In this document: in pieces, positions 23,767-32,431 of the stretch
Numbering within the stretch: the first letter of the stretch is position 1
Layout: the number at the start of each line of letters is the position of its first letter
NCBI GenBank assembly: GCA_945893075.1
Contig: CAMDDX010000021.1
Span: 1 to 40,375, forward strand
DNA: 40,375 bases
Direction: 5' to 3'
Origin: Planctomyces sp. SH-PL62
GTDB lineage: Bacteria; Planctomycetota; Planctomycetia; Planctomycetales; Planctomycetaceae
Notes under the pieces: generated by a model
Told to the model about the DNA's origin: nothing
The model's database searches: none
Seen by the model: only the letters and a program-made list of their open reading frames with translations
Position numbers and translations under genes: made by a program

Positions 23767-25671
23767 ATGAGTTCGACCTACGCCGCCTGTGCCGAACACG
23801 TTCAACACCTGCACGCGGCGGTGCGGCAGTTGGAAGTCCAGAGCCGCTTGTTGCAACTCTCTCCGCTGGCGGGTCGCGAATGGTTCGAGTTGCTCGAACG
23901 CAAGCTGCTGCCGCAGTTGACCGACGACGCCTTTCTGGTGGTCGCGGTCGTGGGTGGCACGAACATCGGCAAGAGCGTCATCTTCAATCACCTGGCTGGC
24001 TGCCGAGCCAGCGCGACCTCGCCGTTCGCCTCCGGAACAAAACACCCGGTCTGCTTGGTGCCGCCAGGCTTCGATCAACGGCACGATCTGGATTCGATCT
24101 TTCGCGGGTTTGAACTGCATCAGTGGTCGGCCGCCGACACAGCACTCGAAGATCATCCAGAGCATCGTCTGTTTTGGCGGACCAGCGAGGCCACGCCGTC
24201 CAATCTGTTGATCCTCGACACGCCGGATATCGACGGTGACGTCCGCGTGAATTGGGAGCGGGCCGACAACATTCGCCGCTGCGCCGATGTGCTCGTCGCC
24301 GTGCTGACACAGCAGAAGTACAACGACGCGGCCGTCAAACAGTTCTTTCGCAAAGCGGCCGAGGAAGACAAAGCGGTCCTCGTGGTTTTCAATCAGGTGT
24401 TGCTCCCGGATGACGAAGCGTATTGGCCGATCTGGTTGCGGACCTTCTGCCAGGAGACCGGAGTGCGACCGGAGTTCGTTTACCTCGCGCCAGCCGATCG
24501 CCGCGCGGCGGAGGAAAATCGGCTTCCCTTCTACGTGGGGCACGTTTCCAACGTGCCCGCCCAGCACGGGCACGTTGAAAACGTGCCCCACGTCACACGC
24601 AACCTCAAAGACGACATCTCATCGCTGCATTTTCACGAGATCAAACTCCGAACGCTGCGCGGTTCGCTGCGCAGCGTGCTCAATCCAGAGACGGGCGTCC
24701 CAGCGTATCTCGGCGAGATCGAACGTCGCGGCGCGGAGTTTCAGAAAGTCTCGGACCTCGTGCTGACGCAGAAGATCTCCAAAGACGACGACTGGCCCCC
24801 CGTGCCAAATTTGGTGATCGTGCAGGAAGTCCGACTCTGGTGGCAGCAGCAGCGCGCAGGACTGACCAAGACGGTCCATGACGGTTTCAACGCGATCAGC
24901 CGGGGACTGCTCGGTGTGTACTCGCTGGTTCGTGACCGAGTGGCAGGAAAGCCGACTCCGCCGCTAGACCTGTTTCGCGAACGCGAATGGCAAATGATCT
25001 ACAACAAGGTCGAGTCGGTCTATGAGCGTCTGTGCGAGTTCGCCGAGCTTCGCAATCCGCTGCTGCAACCGCGGATCGAAGAGATGCTCAGCGGCATCTC
25101 GCGGTCACGCTTGTTGGAGCTGCTGAAGGCCGAGCACAACCGGACCGATTTCGCTCAAGTGATTCGCGACTTGGTCACGGCCGAGATGGAGGCATTCCGT
25201 AAGGATAGCCCGCAGGTGTTCCAATACATGAAGTGGATCGATCACGGCGCGGCGGCAGTTCGTCCGGTGACGACGTTTTGCTTGTTCATCACGGGAGCCG
25301 GCCCGGCTGGTGAAATGGTTCATCAAGTGGCCGCCAACGCGATGTTTCATGCCGCCGCGGAATTCGCGGGGGGCACGGTGGCCGCAACCGTCGGAGAGAG
25401 CGCGATCAGTGGAGCCGCTTCGACCGGTGCGGGACTTTTCGAGGCACACTTCCGCCGGCTGCACATTCGGTTTACGGCCGAACGAAGCCGTTGGCTGCAT
25501 CGCATGTTGGCCGAACATCTTTATCGTGGCATCCCGGACGAACTCCAAGCGGCGACCGTCGTGCCGCAGTCGGCGGCTTTTCAAAAGGTGCGCGACACGA
25601 TCGTGGTGTTAGAGAGCGAAGTACTCGCTTCGCCAGGCGACACTCAAAACTCGGAAGCAAATCATGGGTGA
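23767..25671 (+). CDS. Large GTPase (GTPase 1 of a tandem pair), unusual G3 motif
   Basis: This 634-residue P-loop GTPase has G1 as GGTNIGKS (residues 63-70). The G3 site reads LDTPDIDG (Asp151) where dynamin- and Era-type GTPases have DTPG, so the glycine that contacts the gamma phosphate is replaced by Asp. TQQKYNDAAVKQFF follows, a motif shared with the second GTPase. The second half is helical, with an amphipathic or membrane-like part near residues 500-560 (FCLFITGAGPAGEM, then Ala/Gly-rich helices). A GTGG doublet lies in frame at about residues 257-275. The gene overlaps GTPase 2 by 8 bp. The plan suggests a dynamin-like partner pair for membrane work, but the family is not named here and the role is inference. 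Confidence 0.85.
   Translation: MSSTYAACAEHVQHLHAAVRQLEVQSRLLQLSPLAGREWFELLERKLLPQLTDDAFLVVAVVGGTNIGKSVIFNHLAGCRASATSPFASGTKHPVCLVPPGFDQRHDLDSIFRGFELHQWSAADTALEDHPEHRLFWRTSEATPSNLLILDTPDIDGDVRVNWERADNIRRCADVLVAVLTQQKYNDAAVKQFFRKAAEEDKAVLVVFNQVLLPDDEAYWPIWLRTFCQETGVRPEFVYLAPADRRAAEENRLPFYVGHVSNVPAQHGHVENVPHVTRNLKDDISSLHFHEIKLRTLRGSLRSVLNPETGVPAYLGEIERRGAEFQKVSDLVLTQKISKDDDWPPVPNLVIVQEVRLWWQQQRAGLTKTVHDGFNAISRGLLGVYSLVRDRVAGKPTPPLDLFREREWQMIYNKVESVYERLCEFAELRNPLLQPRIEEMLSGISRSRLLELLKAEHNRTDFAQVIRDLVTAEMEAFRKDSPQVFQYMKWIDHGAAAVRPVTTFCLFITGAGPAGEMVHQVAANAMFHAAAEFAGGTVAATVGESAISGAASTGAGLFEAHFRRLHIRFTAERSRWLHRMLAEHLYRGIPDELQAATVVPQSAAFQKVRDTIVVLESEVLASPGDTQNSEANHG
24535..24591. repeat. REP doublet (REPIN-like), GTGG family, in frame in GTPase 1
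   Basis: The arms 24535-24558 and 24568-24591 are inverted with a single loop difference. Each has GTGG and GGCACGTT-loop-AACGTGCC. It is translated as VGHVSNVPAQHGHVENVPH, the same reading frame used by the related doublets in polA and the secretin-like gene. Confidence 0.93.
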
Positions 25672-27457
25672 CTCCGAACTGGCTCAAATCGAATTGTTTG
25701 CCGAGATCGACGAACTCCTGCGGCGAGTCCGCGAGTTCGTCGAGACGGACTCGGCGTGGGAACCGCTCGGTCATTGCCGGGCGATCCTGCGGCGGCTGCT
25801 AGGCCGCGTCGAGACTTTGCGGATTCGGCTGGAAGCTCCGCTGGTGGTCGCGACATTCGGCGGCACCGGAGTCGGCAAGAGTTCGCTCGTCAACGCGCTG
25901 GTCGGACGCGAATGCTCGCGCACGGGCCGCGAGCGTCCGACAACGACACTGCCGGTTTTGATCGCGCATCCCGACACAAATCTGGAAGGTCTCGGCTTGC
26001 CGTTGAATGAGTTTGAGGTGGCACGCATCGACTCACCGATCTTGCGGGACATCGTCGTGGTCGATTGCCCGGACCCGGACACGTCGGAAGGGGAGACATC
26101 CGGCTCGAATCTCGCGCGGTTGCGAAAAATGCTGCCGCATTGCGATGTGCTGCTGTTCGTCTCGACGCAGCAGAAATATCGCTCGGCCCGCGTCGGCGAT
26201 GAGCTGCAACAAGCGGCGGAAGGCTGCCGGCTGTTGTTCGTCCAAACGCACGCCGACCAAGACTGCGACATTCGCGAAGACTGGCGGCGACAACTTGCCG
26301 ACAAGTACGCGGTGCCGGAAGTGTTCTTTGTCGATTCGTTGAATGCGTTGCAGGATCAACAAGTCGGCCGGCGGCCGTCCGGAGATTTCGCGCGGTTGCA
26401 GGACTTGCTGACCAGCCGCATTGCCGCTTCGCAGCGGATTCAAGTGAGGCGAGCGAATCTGCTCGACTTAATCCACGCGGCGCTACTGCATTGCCGCGAG
26501 CATGTTGCCGGCAACTTGCCGGCCATCGACCGACTGGAGGTGGCGTTGGGCGAGCAGAGCCAGAAGCTGCACGACGCGATGACTCAGCGGCTGCGCGAGG
26601 AACTCGTGGCGAGTCAAAGTCTGTGGGAGCGGCGATTGCTGACGGCCGTGACCGAACGCTGGGGCGCGAGTCCGTTCTCGTCGATTCTGCGCGTCTATTC
26701 GGGACTGGGAAACTTGCTCGCTTCGGCCTCGCTGTGGCGCGCACGCTCGTCCGTGCAGATGGCTCTGATCGGTGTCGTCCAGGGAACGCGCTGGTTGTCG
26801 AGCAAGCAGCAGGAACGTGAATCCGAATCGAACTTGCAACGAGTCGCCAGTTCGCTCGGCCTGGAGGACGACTTGCTCCGCGAATCGCAATTCGTGCTGA
26901 ATGGGTTTCTGCGCGACGCGAAGCTGACACAGCTTTCAAGTGGATCGAAGACCGTGCAGGAACTGCGGCAGGAAGCCGCGCGTGTGGAGAGTCAGTTCCT
27001 GGGTGATGCCGGTCAGCGCATCGACGGCATCGTCGAAGAAGTCGCGAGGAAACGATCCGGCCCACTGATTCGGGCGTGGTATGAAGTCCTGCTGTTCTCG
27101 TTCGTGGGCTTCGTCCTGTACCGCATCGTGAAGAGTTTCTTCTGGGACTCGCTGGAGTCTCCCGACAAAATTCTGCCGACGCATTTCTATGTCAATGCGG
27201 GCGTGATCTTCGTGATCTGGGCGTCGTTGCTGGTGATGCTCTTCACGCGGCGATTGCGGCGCGGATTGCAGAAGCAAGTGGATCAACTCGCGGCCGGTTT
27301 GGCTCGGCAGCGAATTCAGCAGGGCTTATTCCCCGCCTGGGAGGAAGCGTGCCGGGACATCCACACGGAATGCCAAACGTTGGAAGTGTTGGCGGAATCC
27401 GCTCATCTGGTTCGCGAACGAATCGCGCTGCCGACTCAGTTTGGGGCGGCGCGATGA
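25664..27457 (+). CDS. Large membrane-anchored GTPase (GTPase 2 of a tandem pair)
   Basis: This 597-residue GTPase has G1 GGTGVGKSS (66-74), a RPTTT G2-type stretch, and a G3 site VVDCPDPDT (Asp134). It has Asp in place of the usual glycine, as in its neighbour. TQQKYRSARV and an FVQTHADQD G4-like strand follow. A long helical middle with coiled-coil character leads to two C-terminal membrane helices (VLLFSFVGFVLYRIV and FYVNAGVIFVIWASLLVMLF) and a basic cytoplasmic tail. The ATG lies inside the end of GTPase 1 with GGAAG six bases upstream, so translation is probably coupled. Bacterial dynamin-like proteins often come as such heteromeric pairs, but homology to dynamins is only suggested by layout. 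Confidence 0.87.
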   Translation: MGDSELAQIELFAEIDELLRRVREFVETDSAWEPLGHCRAILRRLLGRVETLRIRLEAPLVVATFGGTGVGKSSLVNALVGRECSRTGRERPTTTLPVLIAHPDTNLEGLGLPLNEFEVARIDSPILRDIVVVDCPDPDTSEGETSGSNLARLRKMLPHCDVLLFVSTQQKYRSARVGDELQQAAEGCRLLFVQTHADQDCDIREDWRRQLADKYAVPEVFFVDSLNALQDQQVGRRPSGDFARLQDLLTSRIAASQRIQVRRANLLDLIHAALLHCREHVAGNLPAIDRLEVALGEQSQKLHDAMTQRLREELVASQSLWERRLLTAVTERWGASPFSSILRVYSGLGNLLASASLWRARSSVQMALIGVVQGTRWLSSKQQERESESNLQRVASSLGLEDDLLRESQFVLNGFLRDAKLTQLSSGSKTVQELRQEAARVESQFLGDAGQRIDGIVEEVARKRSGPLIRAWYEVLLFSFVGFVLYRIVKSFFWDSLESPDKILPTHFYVNAGVIFVIWASLLVMLFTRRLRRGLQKQVDQLAAGLARQRIQQGLFPAWEEACRDIHTECQTLEVLAESAHLVRERIALPTQFGAAR

Positions 27458-27468
27458 CGAGCAAAACA

Positions 27469-27540
27469 GGCGAGCGGGGCGGCGTCAGCCCCCCAGGTCT
27501 TGCCGCAAAGTACCGGGGGACTGACGCCGCCCCGCTCGCC
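27469..27540. repeat. Inverted repeat doublet at a convergent junction (GGCGAGCGGGG family)
   Basis: The arms 27469-27494 and 27515-27540 are 26 nt with one difference. Each folds as GGGGC-ggcgtca-GCCCC. It lies between GTPase 2 and the coiled-coil membrane protein, which converge, and could act as a transcript end in both directions. Confidence 0.9.
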
Positions 27541-27583
27541 TGAACGCGAAACGGGATCGCAGCGTTGCGAATTGATTCGGCTA

Positions 27584-29128
27584 CTACTTGCTGAACACGG
27601 GGCTGACCGCGTTGTTTGACGTCGCGGGCTTGATGCGCTTGTTGCCGTTGATCGCGCCCGAGACTTGGCCGGAAACCTTATCGACCGGGGCTGGGCGTAC
27701 GCCCGACTTTAGCGGATATCCGTTCTGCTCGGTTCCGGGAACGTACAGGCGTCGCTGCGGTTGGTAGCCGATCCAGGAGAGGAAGTCGTTGAGGTTGACG
27801 ATCCGCACGCCTTGCTGTTGGGCCTCGCCTTTGAGTTGCTTCAGCCTTTCGAGAATGCGCGTGATGCGTTCCTTGTCCTCGTCCTTGGCGGCCAGCGTGA
27901 TGTCGGGAATTTGGCCAATGACCAGGAATTTCGTATTCACGTCGATGCCCGGCACCCCTTCGCCGTGGTCGACGAAGTTGTTGGGGAATTTGGTGTAGCG
28001 AATGCGTTTGCCATTGTCGTCGACTTCGTTGTCGATGGTGGCACCGGCTCCGGCAACCAGTTCGTGCAGTTTCTGGCGGTCGCTCTTGCCGTCGCCGTCG
28101 AGGTCGATGATGCCGACGAACGAAAAGTTCTCTCTGCGGCCGGGGTTCCAGATCGGCGTGAAGATCGGGTCGCCCTTGGTGATCGGCTGATAGAGGTCAT
28201 CCTTGATGACGCGGGCTTCAGCGGTGTGGGCATCGACGATGCGGGTGACTTCGATGGCCCCCTTGATGTCCTCGCTGCCACGCGCCACACCGTTATGACT
28301 CTTGTTGTAAACGCTAAAGGTCATGCGTTTCGGCAGGTTGTCCGCTTCGCCGAGATTGATCCAGACGCGGCCGTTCTGATTATCCACCCAGCGCACGAAG
28401 CCGTCGGGGACTTCAAAGCTGGTTTTCTTGAGATCGTCGATGTCATTGGAAAGTCTGATGTTGATCGCTTCCAGCTTGGTGATTTTTTCATCCAACTTCT
28501 TAACGTCCGTGGCATGAGCGGTCTTTTCGTTTTCGAGTTCCGTGGCTGCCTCGTTGACCGACTGCCGCAGTTCGTCGATCACCTTTTGTTTGGCTCGCAC
28601 CTCTTCGTCCTTGTTCTTAATCGCGACGCCCAGATCCCCTTCGGCTCGCGTGCGTCCGTCATTTTGCGTCTTGACTTGCACGTCGTATTGCCGCTGCAAG
28701 TCGAGCAGATTCTTCTGCAAGGCTTCCAGGTCCACGCGGATTTTCTCGCGATCTTGCTTGAGATCGCTGGCTTGTTGGACCAGCTTGTTAATCGCCGCTT
28801 TGTAGGTTCTCTCGGCGGGGACATCCGCCTTGTCGATGTCGGCCAGGCTGGCTCCCCTGACCTTGGTGATGTTGTCGTCCCCGAGTCCATAATCCGAAGT
28901 GGCCGTGCCGTTGCCGGTCAACTTCGCGAAGTCTTCGAATTCCTCGTCGCGCTTCTTCAACGCCTGTTCGACGCCTTGGCGATCCTTTTCCGACTTGGTG
29001 TAAGTCGCCTGCTTCTCGCGGTCTTGCTTCACCTGCATGTAGATCACAGTGCCCAAGATCACCACGATCAGAGACAGCACAATGACCGAGACCTGATACC
29101 CAACCGGCTTGTTCGCTGGCGCAGCCAT
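27584..29128 (-). CDS. Membrane-anchored coiled-coil protein, planctomycete-type hypothetical
   Basis: This 514-residue protein has one N-terminal membrane helix (VSVIVLSLIVVILGTVIYM, from residue 14). Long charged heptad regions follow (about residues 33-65 and 105-245: KQDREKIRVDLEALQKNLL, KQKVIDELRQSVNEAATEL), then a beta-rich C-terminal half. A DLDGDGKSD loop near residue 345 resembles an EF-hand calcium site. The tail is polar and Pro/Asn-rich. GAGGTG lies four bases before the ATG. The topology suggests an extracytoplasmic rod tied to the inner membrane. No family with known function is recognised. It is convergent with GTPase 2 and divergent from polA. Confidence 0.85.
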   Translation of the reverse strand: MAAPANKPVGYQVSVIVLSLIVVILGTVIYMQVKQDREKQATYTKSEKDRQGVEQALKKRDEEFEDFAKLTGNGTATSDYGLGDDNITKVRGASLADIDKADVPAERTYKAAINKLVQQASDLKQDREKIRVDLEALQKNLLDLQRQYDVQVKTQNDGRTRAEGDLGVAIKNKDEEVRAKQKVIDELRQSVNEAATELENEKTAHATDVKKLDEKITKLEAINIRLSNDIDDLKKTSFEVPDGFVRWVDNQNGRVWINLGEADNLPKRMTFSVYNKSHNGVARGSEDIKGAIEVTRIVDAHTAEARVIKDDLYQPITKGDPIFTPIWNPGRRENFSFVGIIDLDGDGKSDRQKLHELVAGAGATIDNEVDDNGKRIRYTKFPNNFVDHGEGVPGIDVNTKFLVIGQIPDITLAAKDEDKERITRILERLKQLKGEAQQQGVRIVNLNDFLSWIGYQPQRRLYVPGTEQNGYPLKSGVRPAPVDKVSGQVSGAINGNKRIKPATSNNAVSPVFSK

Positions 29129-29319
29129 GATTCACCTCGGACGGAAATAGGGAACGATCGAAATATCGGAAGACGAGCGAATCGACGTGACGCGGGAACT
29201 CTACCCGGCAGTTGAGCCGGGTCAAGATGCGGCCAGCGGAGCGGTCGTAGCAGTCGATTCGGCCGGAACGCGGAGCGAACGTGCGGGGCGTGGCGGTTGT
29301 AGTGAGCGGTGAAGCCAGT

Positions 29320-29425
29320 TTGGTCATTGGTAATTGATCGTTGGTCATTGGTCATTTGAGAATCGCACCGACTAAATTGCCTTTGAAAATCACCAAGGAC
29401 CAACGATCAATCACCAATGACCAAT
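29320..29425. repeat. AT-rich inverted repeat containing the polA start codon
   Basis: The left block 29320-29356 (TTGGTCATTGGTAATTGATC-type units) is inverted against 29385-29425 (CACCAA, GGACCAACGATCAA units) with a few differences. The right block ends ...CACCAATGACCAAT, whose ATG at 29417 is the polA start. It has the same general design as the element at 10906-11015. Confidence 0.85.
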
Positions 29426-32356
29426 CCGACGCTCTTCCTGATCGACACCTTCTCGCTGCTGTTTCAGGTGTTCCACGCGATCCCCTCGATGACCAGTCCC
29501 AAAGGGTTGCCGTCGAACGCGGTCTTTGGCTTCACGCGGGATCTGTTCAACCTCTTACAGACGCAGCGGCCAACGCATTGGCTGTGTGCGATGGACTCGC
29601 CGGGACCGGGCACGCGCGAAGCGCTCTACCCGAAGTACAAAGCCAACCGAACCGAGATGCCTGAAGACCTGCGTCCGCAAATCGAAATGATCCAGCAGGT
29701 GATGGACGGCTTCGGCATTCCGAAGGTGCGCTGTGACGGCTGGGAAGCGGACGACGTGATCGCCACGCTGACTCGGCAAGCGGTCGAGCGCGGCTGGGAG
29801 GTTCGCATCGTCACCAACGACAAGGATGCTCGCCAACTGCTCGGCCCGCGCGTGCGGATTTTCAACGTCCGCAAAAACACGTGGTTCGAGGAAGCGGACC
29901 TGAAAGCCGATTGGGGAGTCCGTCCGGATCAGGCCATCGACTTCCAATCGCTGGTCGGCGATAGCGTCGACAACGTGCCGGGCGTGCCGCTGGTCGGTCC
30001 GAAGAAGGCGACCGCACTGTTGGAGCAATTCGGCTCACTCGACTTGGTACTCGCCAACGCGGACAAGGTCACGGGCGAGAAGCTCAAATCAAATTTGAAA
30101 GAGTTCGCCGACCTCGCGCGACTCAGTCGCACGCTGGTCACGCTCAATCAGCATCTGGAATTGAATGCCGACTGGGAGGCGATGCGCGTTGGCCGAGTCG
30201 ATGTCGCTCGGCTGGCCGCGCTGTTCAACGAATTCGGTTTCCGACGATTCATCGACGAAGCAAAGTCGTTGCCCACGGAACTGAAACTAACGACGACCGA
30301 CGCCCCGCCGACGAGCATCAGCAGTGAGCCGACCGGGCCTGCTCACCAGTGGGAGGTCGTCGAGACTGATACCCAGCTTGCGACGTTTGCCGAGCGACTG
30401 CGTTCGCAACGCGAGTTCTGCCTCGAAGTGATTGCCTCCTCATCGAACCTGCCGCGAGCCGAGATCGTTGCGCTGGCGTTCGCTTGGGAGACCAATCTGT
30501 GGTTCGTCCCAGTCCCAACAGATGAGGGGTCAGGTGTTCTGATTTCTGTTTTGGCGTCTCAATCGGAGCTAAGCGTGGATTGGAAGACGGTTCGGCAACC
30601 AAAACCGATGCCCCTTCCACGGCCAAAACAGAAATCAGAACACCTGACCCCGGCTCGCGCGCAAAGTGGGGCGTCCCCCAACGAAGGCTCCCCCCGCCGA
30701 CAGCAATCGCTCTTCGACGACGACGTGGGGCAGGTTTCCAACCTGCCAGTCAATTCCGGGCAGGTTGAAAACCTGCCCCACGAAACTCCCACGTCCGTCT
30801 TGGAAACGCTGCGGTCGATTCTCGAATCCCCTGACGTCCAGATTGTCTGTCATGACCTCAAGTCCGACTGTCTGCTGCTCCGCCGCGCGGGGATTCATCT
30901 GGCGGGACTCGGCGTCGATCCGATGGTCGCCAGCTATCTGCTCGAAGCGGGAGCGCGCGGTCACGACCTCGCCGCGCTGGCCGAGCGATTCCTGCACCGC
31001 ACCCTGCCACCGTTTGACTCAGCCTTGCTGGAAGACACCGCGCGTCTAGCCGAGTGGGCAACCGAACGGGCCGGCGTGGCGTGGCAACTTGCACGTCAAC
31101 TCGGTGACGAGCTGCGCCGCGAAGGCTTGTGGGATTTGTACTGGAACCTCGAACGTCCGCTGATCGGCGTGCTCGCGGACATGGAAGCGAACGGCATCCG
31201 TGTCGATGTCGCCGAGCTACAGCGGCAGTCGGTCGAGTTAGGGCTGCGACTGACCGACCTCATCGCGGAAATCCATCAACTCGCCGGACACCAATTCAAC
31301 ATCGACTCGCCCAAACAACTTGCGAAGGTGCTGTTCGAGGAACTCAGCCTGCCGGTCATGAAGAAGACGAAAACCGGCTCCAGCACCGATCAAGATGTGC
31401 TGGAGAAACTCGCGCTGTTGCATCCGCTCCCCGCGCGGATCACCGAGCATCGGCAGCTCAGCAAACTCAAGGGGACGTATCTCGATTCACTGCCGGACAT
31501 GGTCAACCCGCGGACCGGCAAGATTCACGCGCGCTTCAACCAAGTCGTCGCCGCCACCGGCCGGCTCAGCAGCAGCGACCCGAACTTGCAGAACATTCCG
31601 ATCCGCACGGCCGAGGGCCAGCGTGTGCGCCGCGCGTTCATCCCTTCCGAACCGGGTTGGAAATTCGTCTGTGCGGATTACTCGCAGATCGAACTGCGGA
31701 TGCTGGCCCACTTCTGCGGCGATTCAGTCCTCTGCGAAGCGTTCGCTGTCGGCACCGATATTCACACCGCCGTCGCCTGCGAAATCTTCAACGTCACGCC
31801 CGACGTCGTCTCCTCCGAACAACGCCGCATCGCCAAAGCGGTCAACTTCGGAGTCCTCTACGGCCAGAGCGCCTTCGGTCTCTCCGAGGCGCTGCACATC
31901 GAACAGGACAAGGCGACGCTGTTCATCGACCAATACTTCGCCAAGTACGCCGCCGTGGACGGCTACATCACCCGCACGCTCGCCGAAGTCGCGCGCACGG
32001 GTTTCGCCACAACGATCCTCGGCCGCCGCCGAGCCATCGACGGCATCCGCCCGGAACGCAAACGGCAACTCAATCTCTCCGAGCGCACTGCCATTAACAC
32101 GGTCATCCAAGGTTCCGCCGCTGACCTCATCAAACAAGCGATGCTCCGCGTCCACAACCGACTTGCCGAGACGCAACACCCCGGCCGCCTGCTGCTGCAA
32201 ATCCACGACGAACTGGTCTTCGAGACACCCGCCGACGAAGTCGAGTCATTGGCCATGCTCGTGCGACACGAGATGATCACCGCGATGGCCTTGAACGTGC
32301 CGCTCGCCGTCGATGTCTCCGTCGGCGAGAACTGGCAGGAATTGGAATCCCTCTAA
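29417..32356 (+). CDS. polA: DNA polymerase I with inactive-looking proofreading domain
   Basis: This 979-residue protein has three domains. The 5' nuclease (1-290) shows LFLIDTFSLLFQVFHAIP, PKYKANRTEMPEDL, EADDVI and GDSVDNVPGVPLVGPKKA. The 3'-5' exonuclease region (about 310-560) is degenerate: the DxE of exo I is replaced (FCLEVIASS), the final Asp motif is lost (EWATERAGVAW), and only KSD of exo II remains. The polymerase domain is complete: motif A DYSQIELRMLAHF, motif B RRIAKAVNFGVLYGQS, and motif C QIHDELVFE. The ATG and first residues come from the AT-rich repeat just upstream, and the conserved LFLIDTFS follows at once, so the start is right. Two repeat elements lie in frame in the dead exonuclease region (about residues 370-412 and 437-455). 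It repairs DNA and matures Okazaki fragments. Confidence 0.96.
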   Translation: MTNPTLFLIDTFSLLFQVFHAIPSMTSPKGLPSNAVFGFTRDLFNLLQTQRPTHWLCAMDSPGPGTREALYPKYKANRTEMPEDLRPQIEMIQQVMDGFGIPKVRCDGWEADDVIATLTRQAVERGWEVRIVTNDKDARQLLGPRVRIFNVRKNTWFEEADLKADWGVRPDQAIDFQSLVGDSVDNVPGVPLVGPKKATALLEQFGSLDLVLANADKVTGEKLKSNLKEFADLARLSRTLVTLNQHLELNADWEAMRVGRVDVARLAALFNEFGFRRFIDEAKSLPTELKLTTTDAPPTSISSEPTGPAHQWEVVETDTQLATFAERLRSQREFCLEVIASSSNLPRAEIVALAFAWETNLWFVPVPTDEGSGVLISVLASQSELSVDWKTVRQPKPMPLPRPKQKSEHLTPARAQSGASPNEGSPRRQQSLFDDDVGQVSNLPVNSGQVENLPHETPTSVLETLRSILESPDVQIVCHDLKSDCLLLRRAGIHLAGLGVDPMVASYLLEAGARGHDLAALAERFLHRTLPPFDSALLEDTARLAEWATERAGVAWQLARQLGDELRREGLWDLYWNLERPLIGVLADMEANGIRVDVAELQRQSVELGLRLTDLIAEIHQLAGHQFNIDSPKQLAKVLFEELSLPVMKKTKTGSSTDQDVLEKLALLHPLPARITEHRQLSKLKGTYLDSLPDMVNPRTGKIHARFNQVVAATGRLSSSDPNLQNIPIRTAEGQRVRRAFIPSEPGWKFVCADYSQIELRMLAHFCGDSVLCEAFAVGTDIHTAVACEIFNVTPDVVSSEQRRIAKAVNFGVLYGQSAFGLSEALHIEQDKATLFIDQYFAKYAAVDGYITRTLAEVARTGFATTILGRRRAIDGIRPERKRQLNLSERTAINTVIQGSAADLIKQAMLRVHNRLAETQHPGRLLLQIHDELVFETPADEVESLAMLVRHEMITAMALNVPLAVDVSVGENWQELESL
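30526..30651. repeat. Long-arm inverted repeat, GGGGTCAGG family, in frame in polA
   Basis: The perfect 30-nt arms 30526-30555 and 30622-30651 flank a 66-nt spacer. The outer ends read GGGGTCAGG as in the element at 18017-18114. It lies in the non-catalytic exonuclease region of PolA and is translated as EGSGVLISVLA and KQKSEHLTPA. Confidence 0.93.
30725..30781. repeat. REP doublet (REPIN-like), GTGG family, in frame in polA
   Basis: The arms 30725-30747 and 30758-30781 (GTGG, GGCAGGTT-loop-AACCTGCC) are inverted with one loop difference. It is translated as VGQVSNLPVNSGQVENLPH, only 73 bp after the previous element in the same gene. Confidence 0.93.
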
Positions 32357-32376
32357 CCGAGATTTCAACACCGTCG

Positions 32377-32431
32377 CCTGACTCTCCGAGTCGGATGTTG
32401 TGCGGCGAGACTCCCGACTCGGAGAGTCAGG
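32377..32431. repeat. Inverted repeat doublet at the polA/secretin-like convergent junction
   Basis: The 18-nt arms 32377-32394 and 32414-32431 are perfect (CCTGACTCTCCGAGTCGG), each with its own GACTC-tcc-GAGTC hairpin. The next three bases of the right end are the stop codon of the secretin-like gene, with GTAA in the place of the usual GTAG. Confidence 0.9.

Noticed and set aside
27761..29215. A 484-codon open frame on the + strand
   Set aside because: It is antisense to the coiled-coil protein gene, which has a good ribosome site and a coherent membrane-helix and heptad structure. The antisense product is hydrophobic noise.
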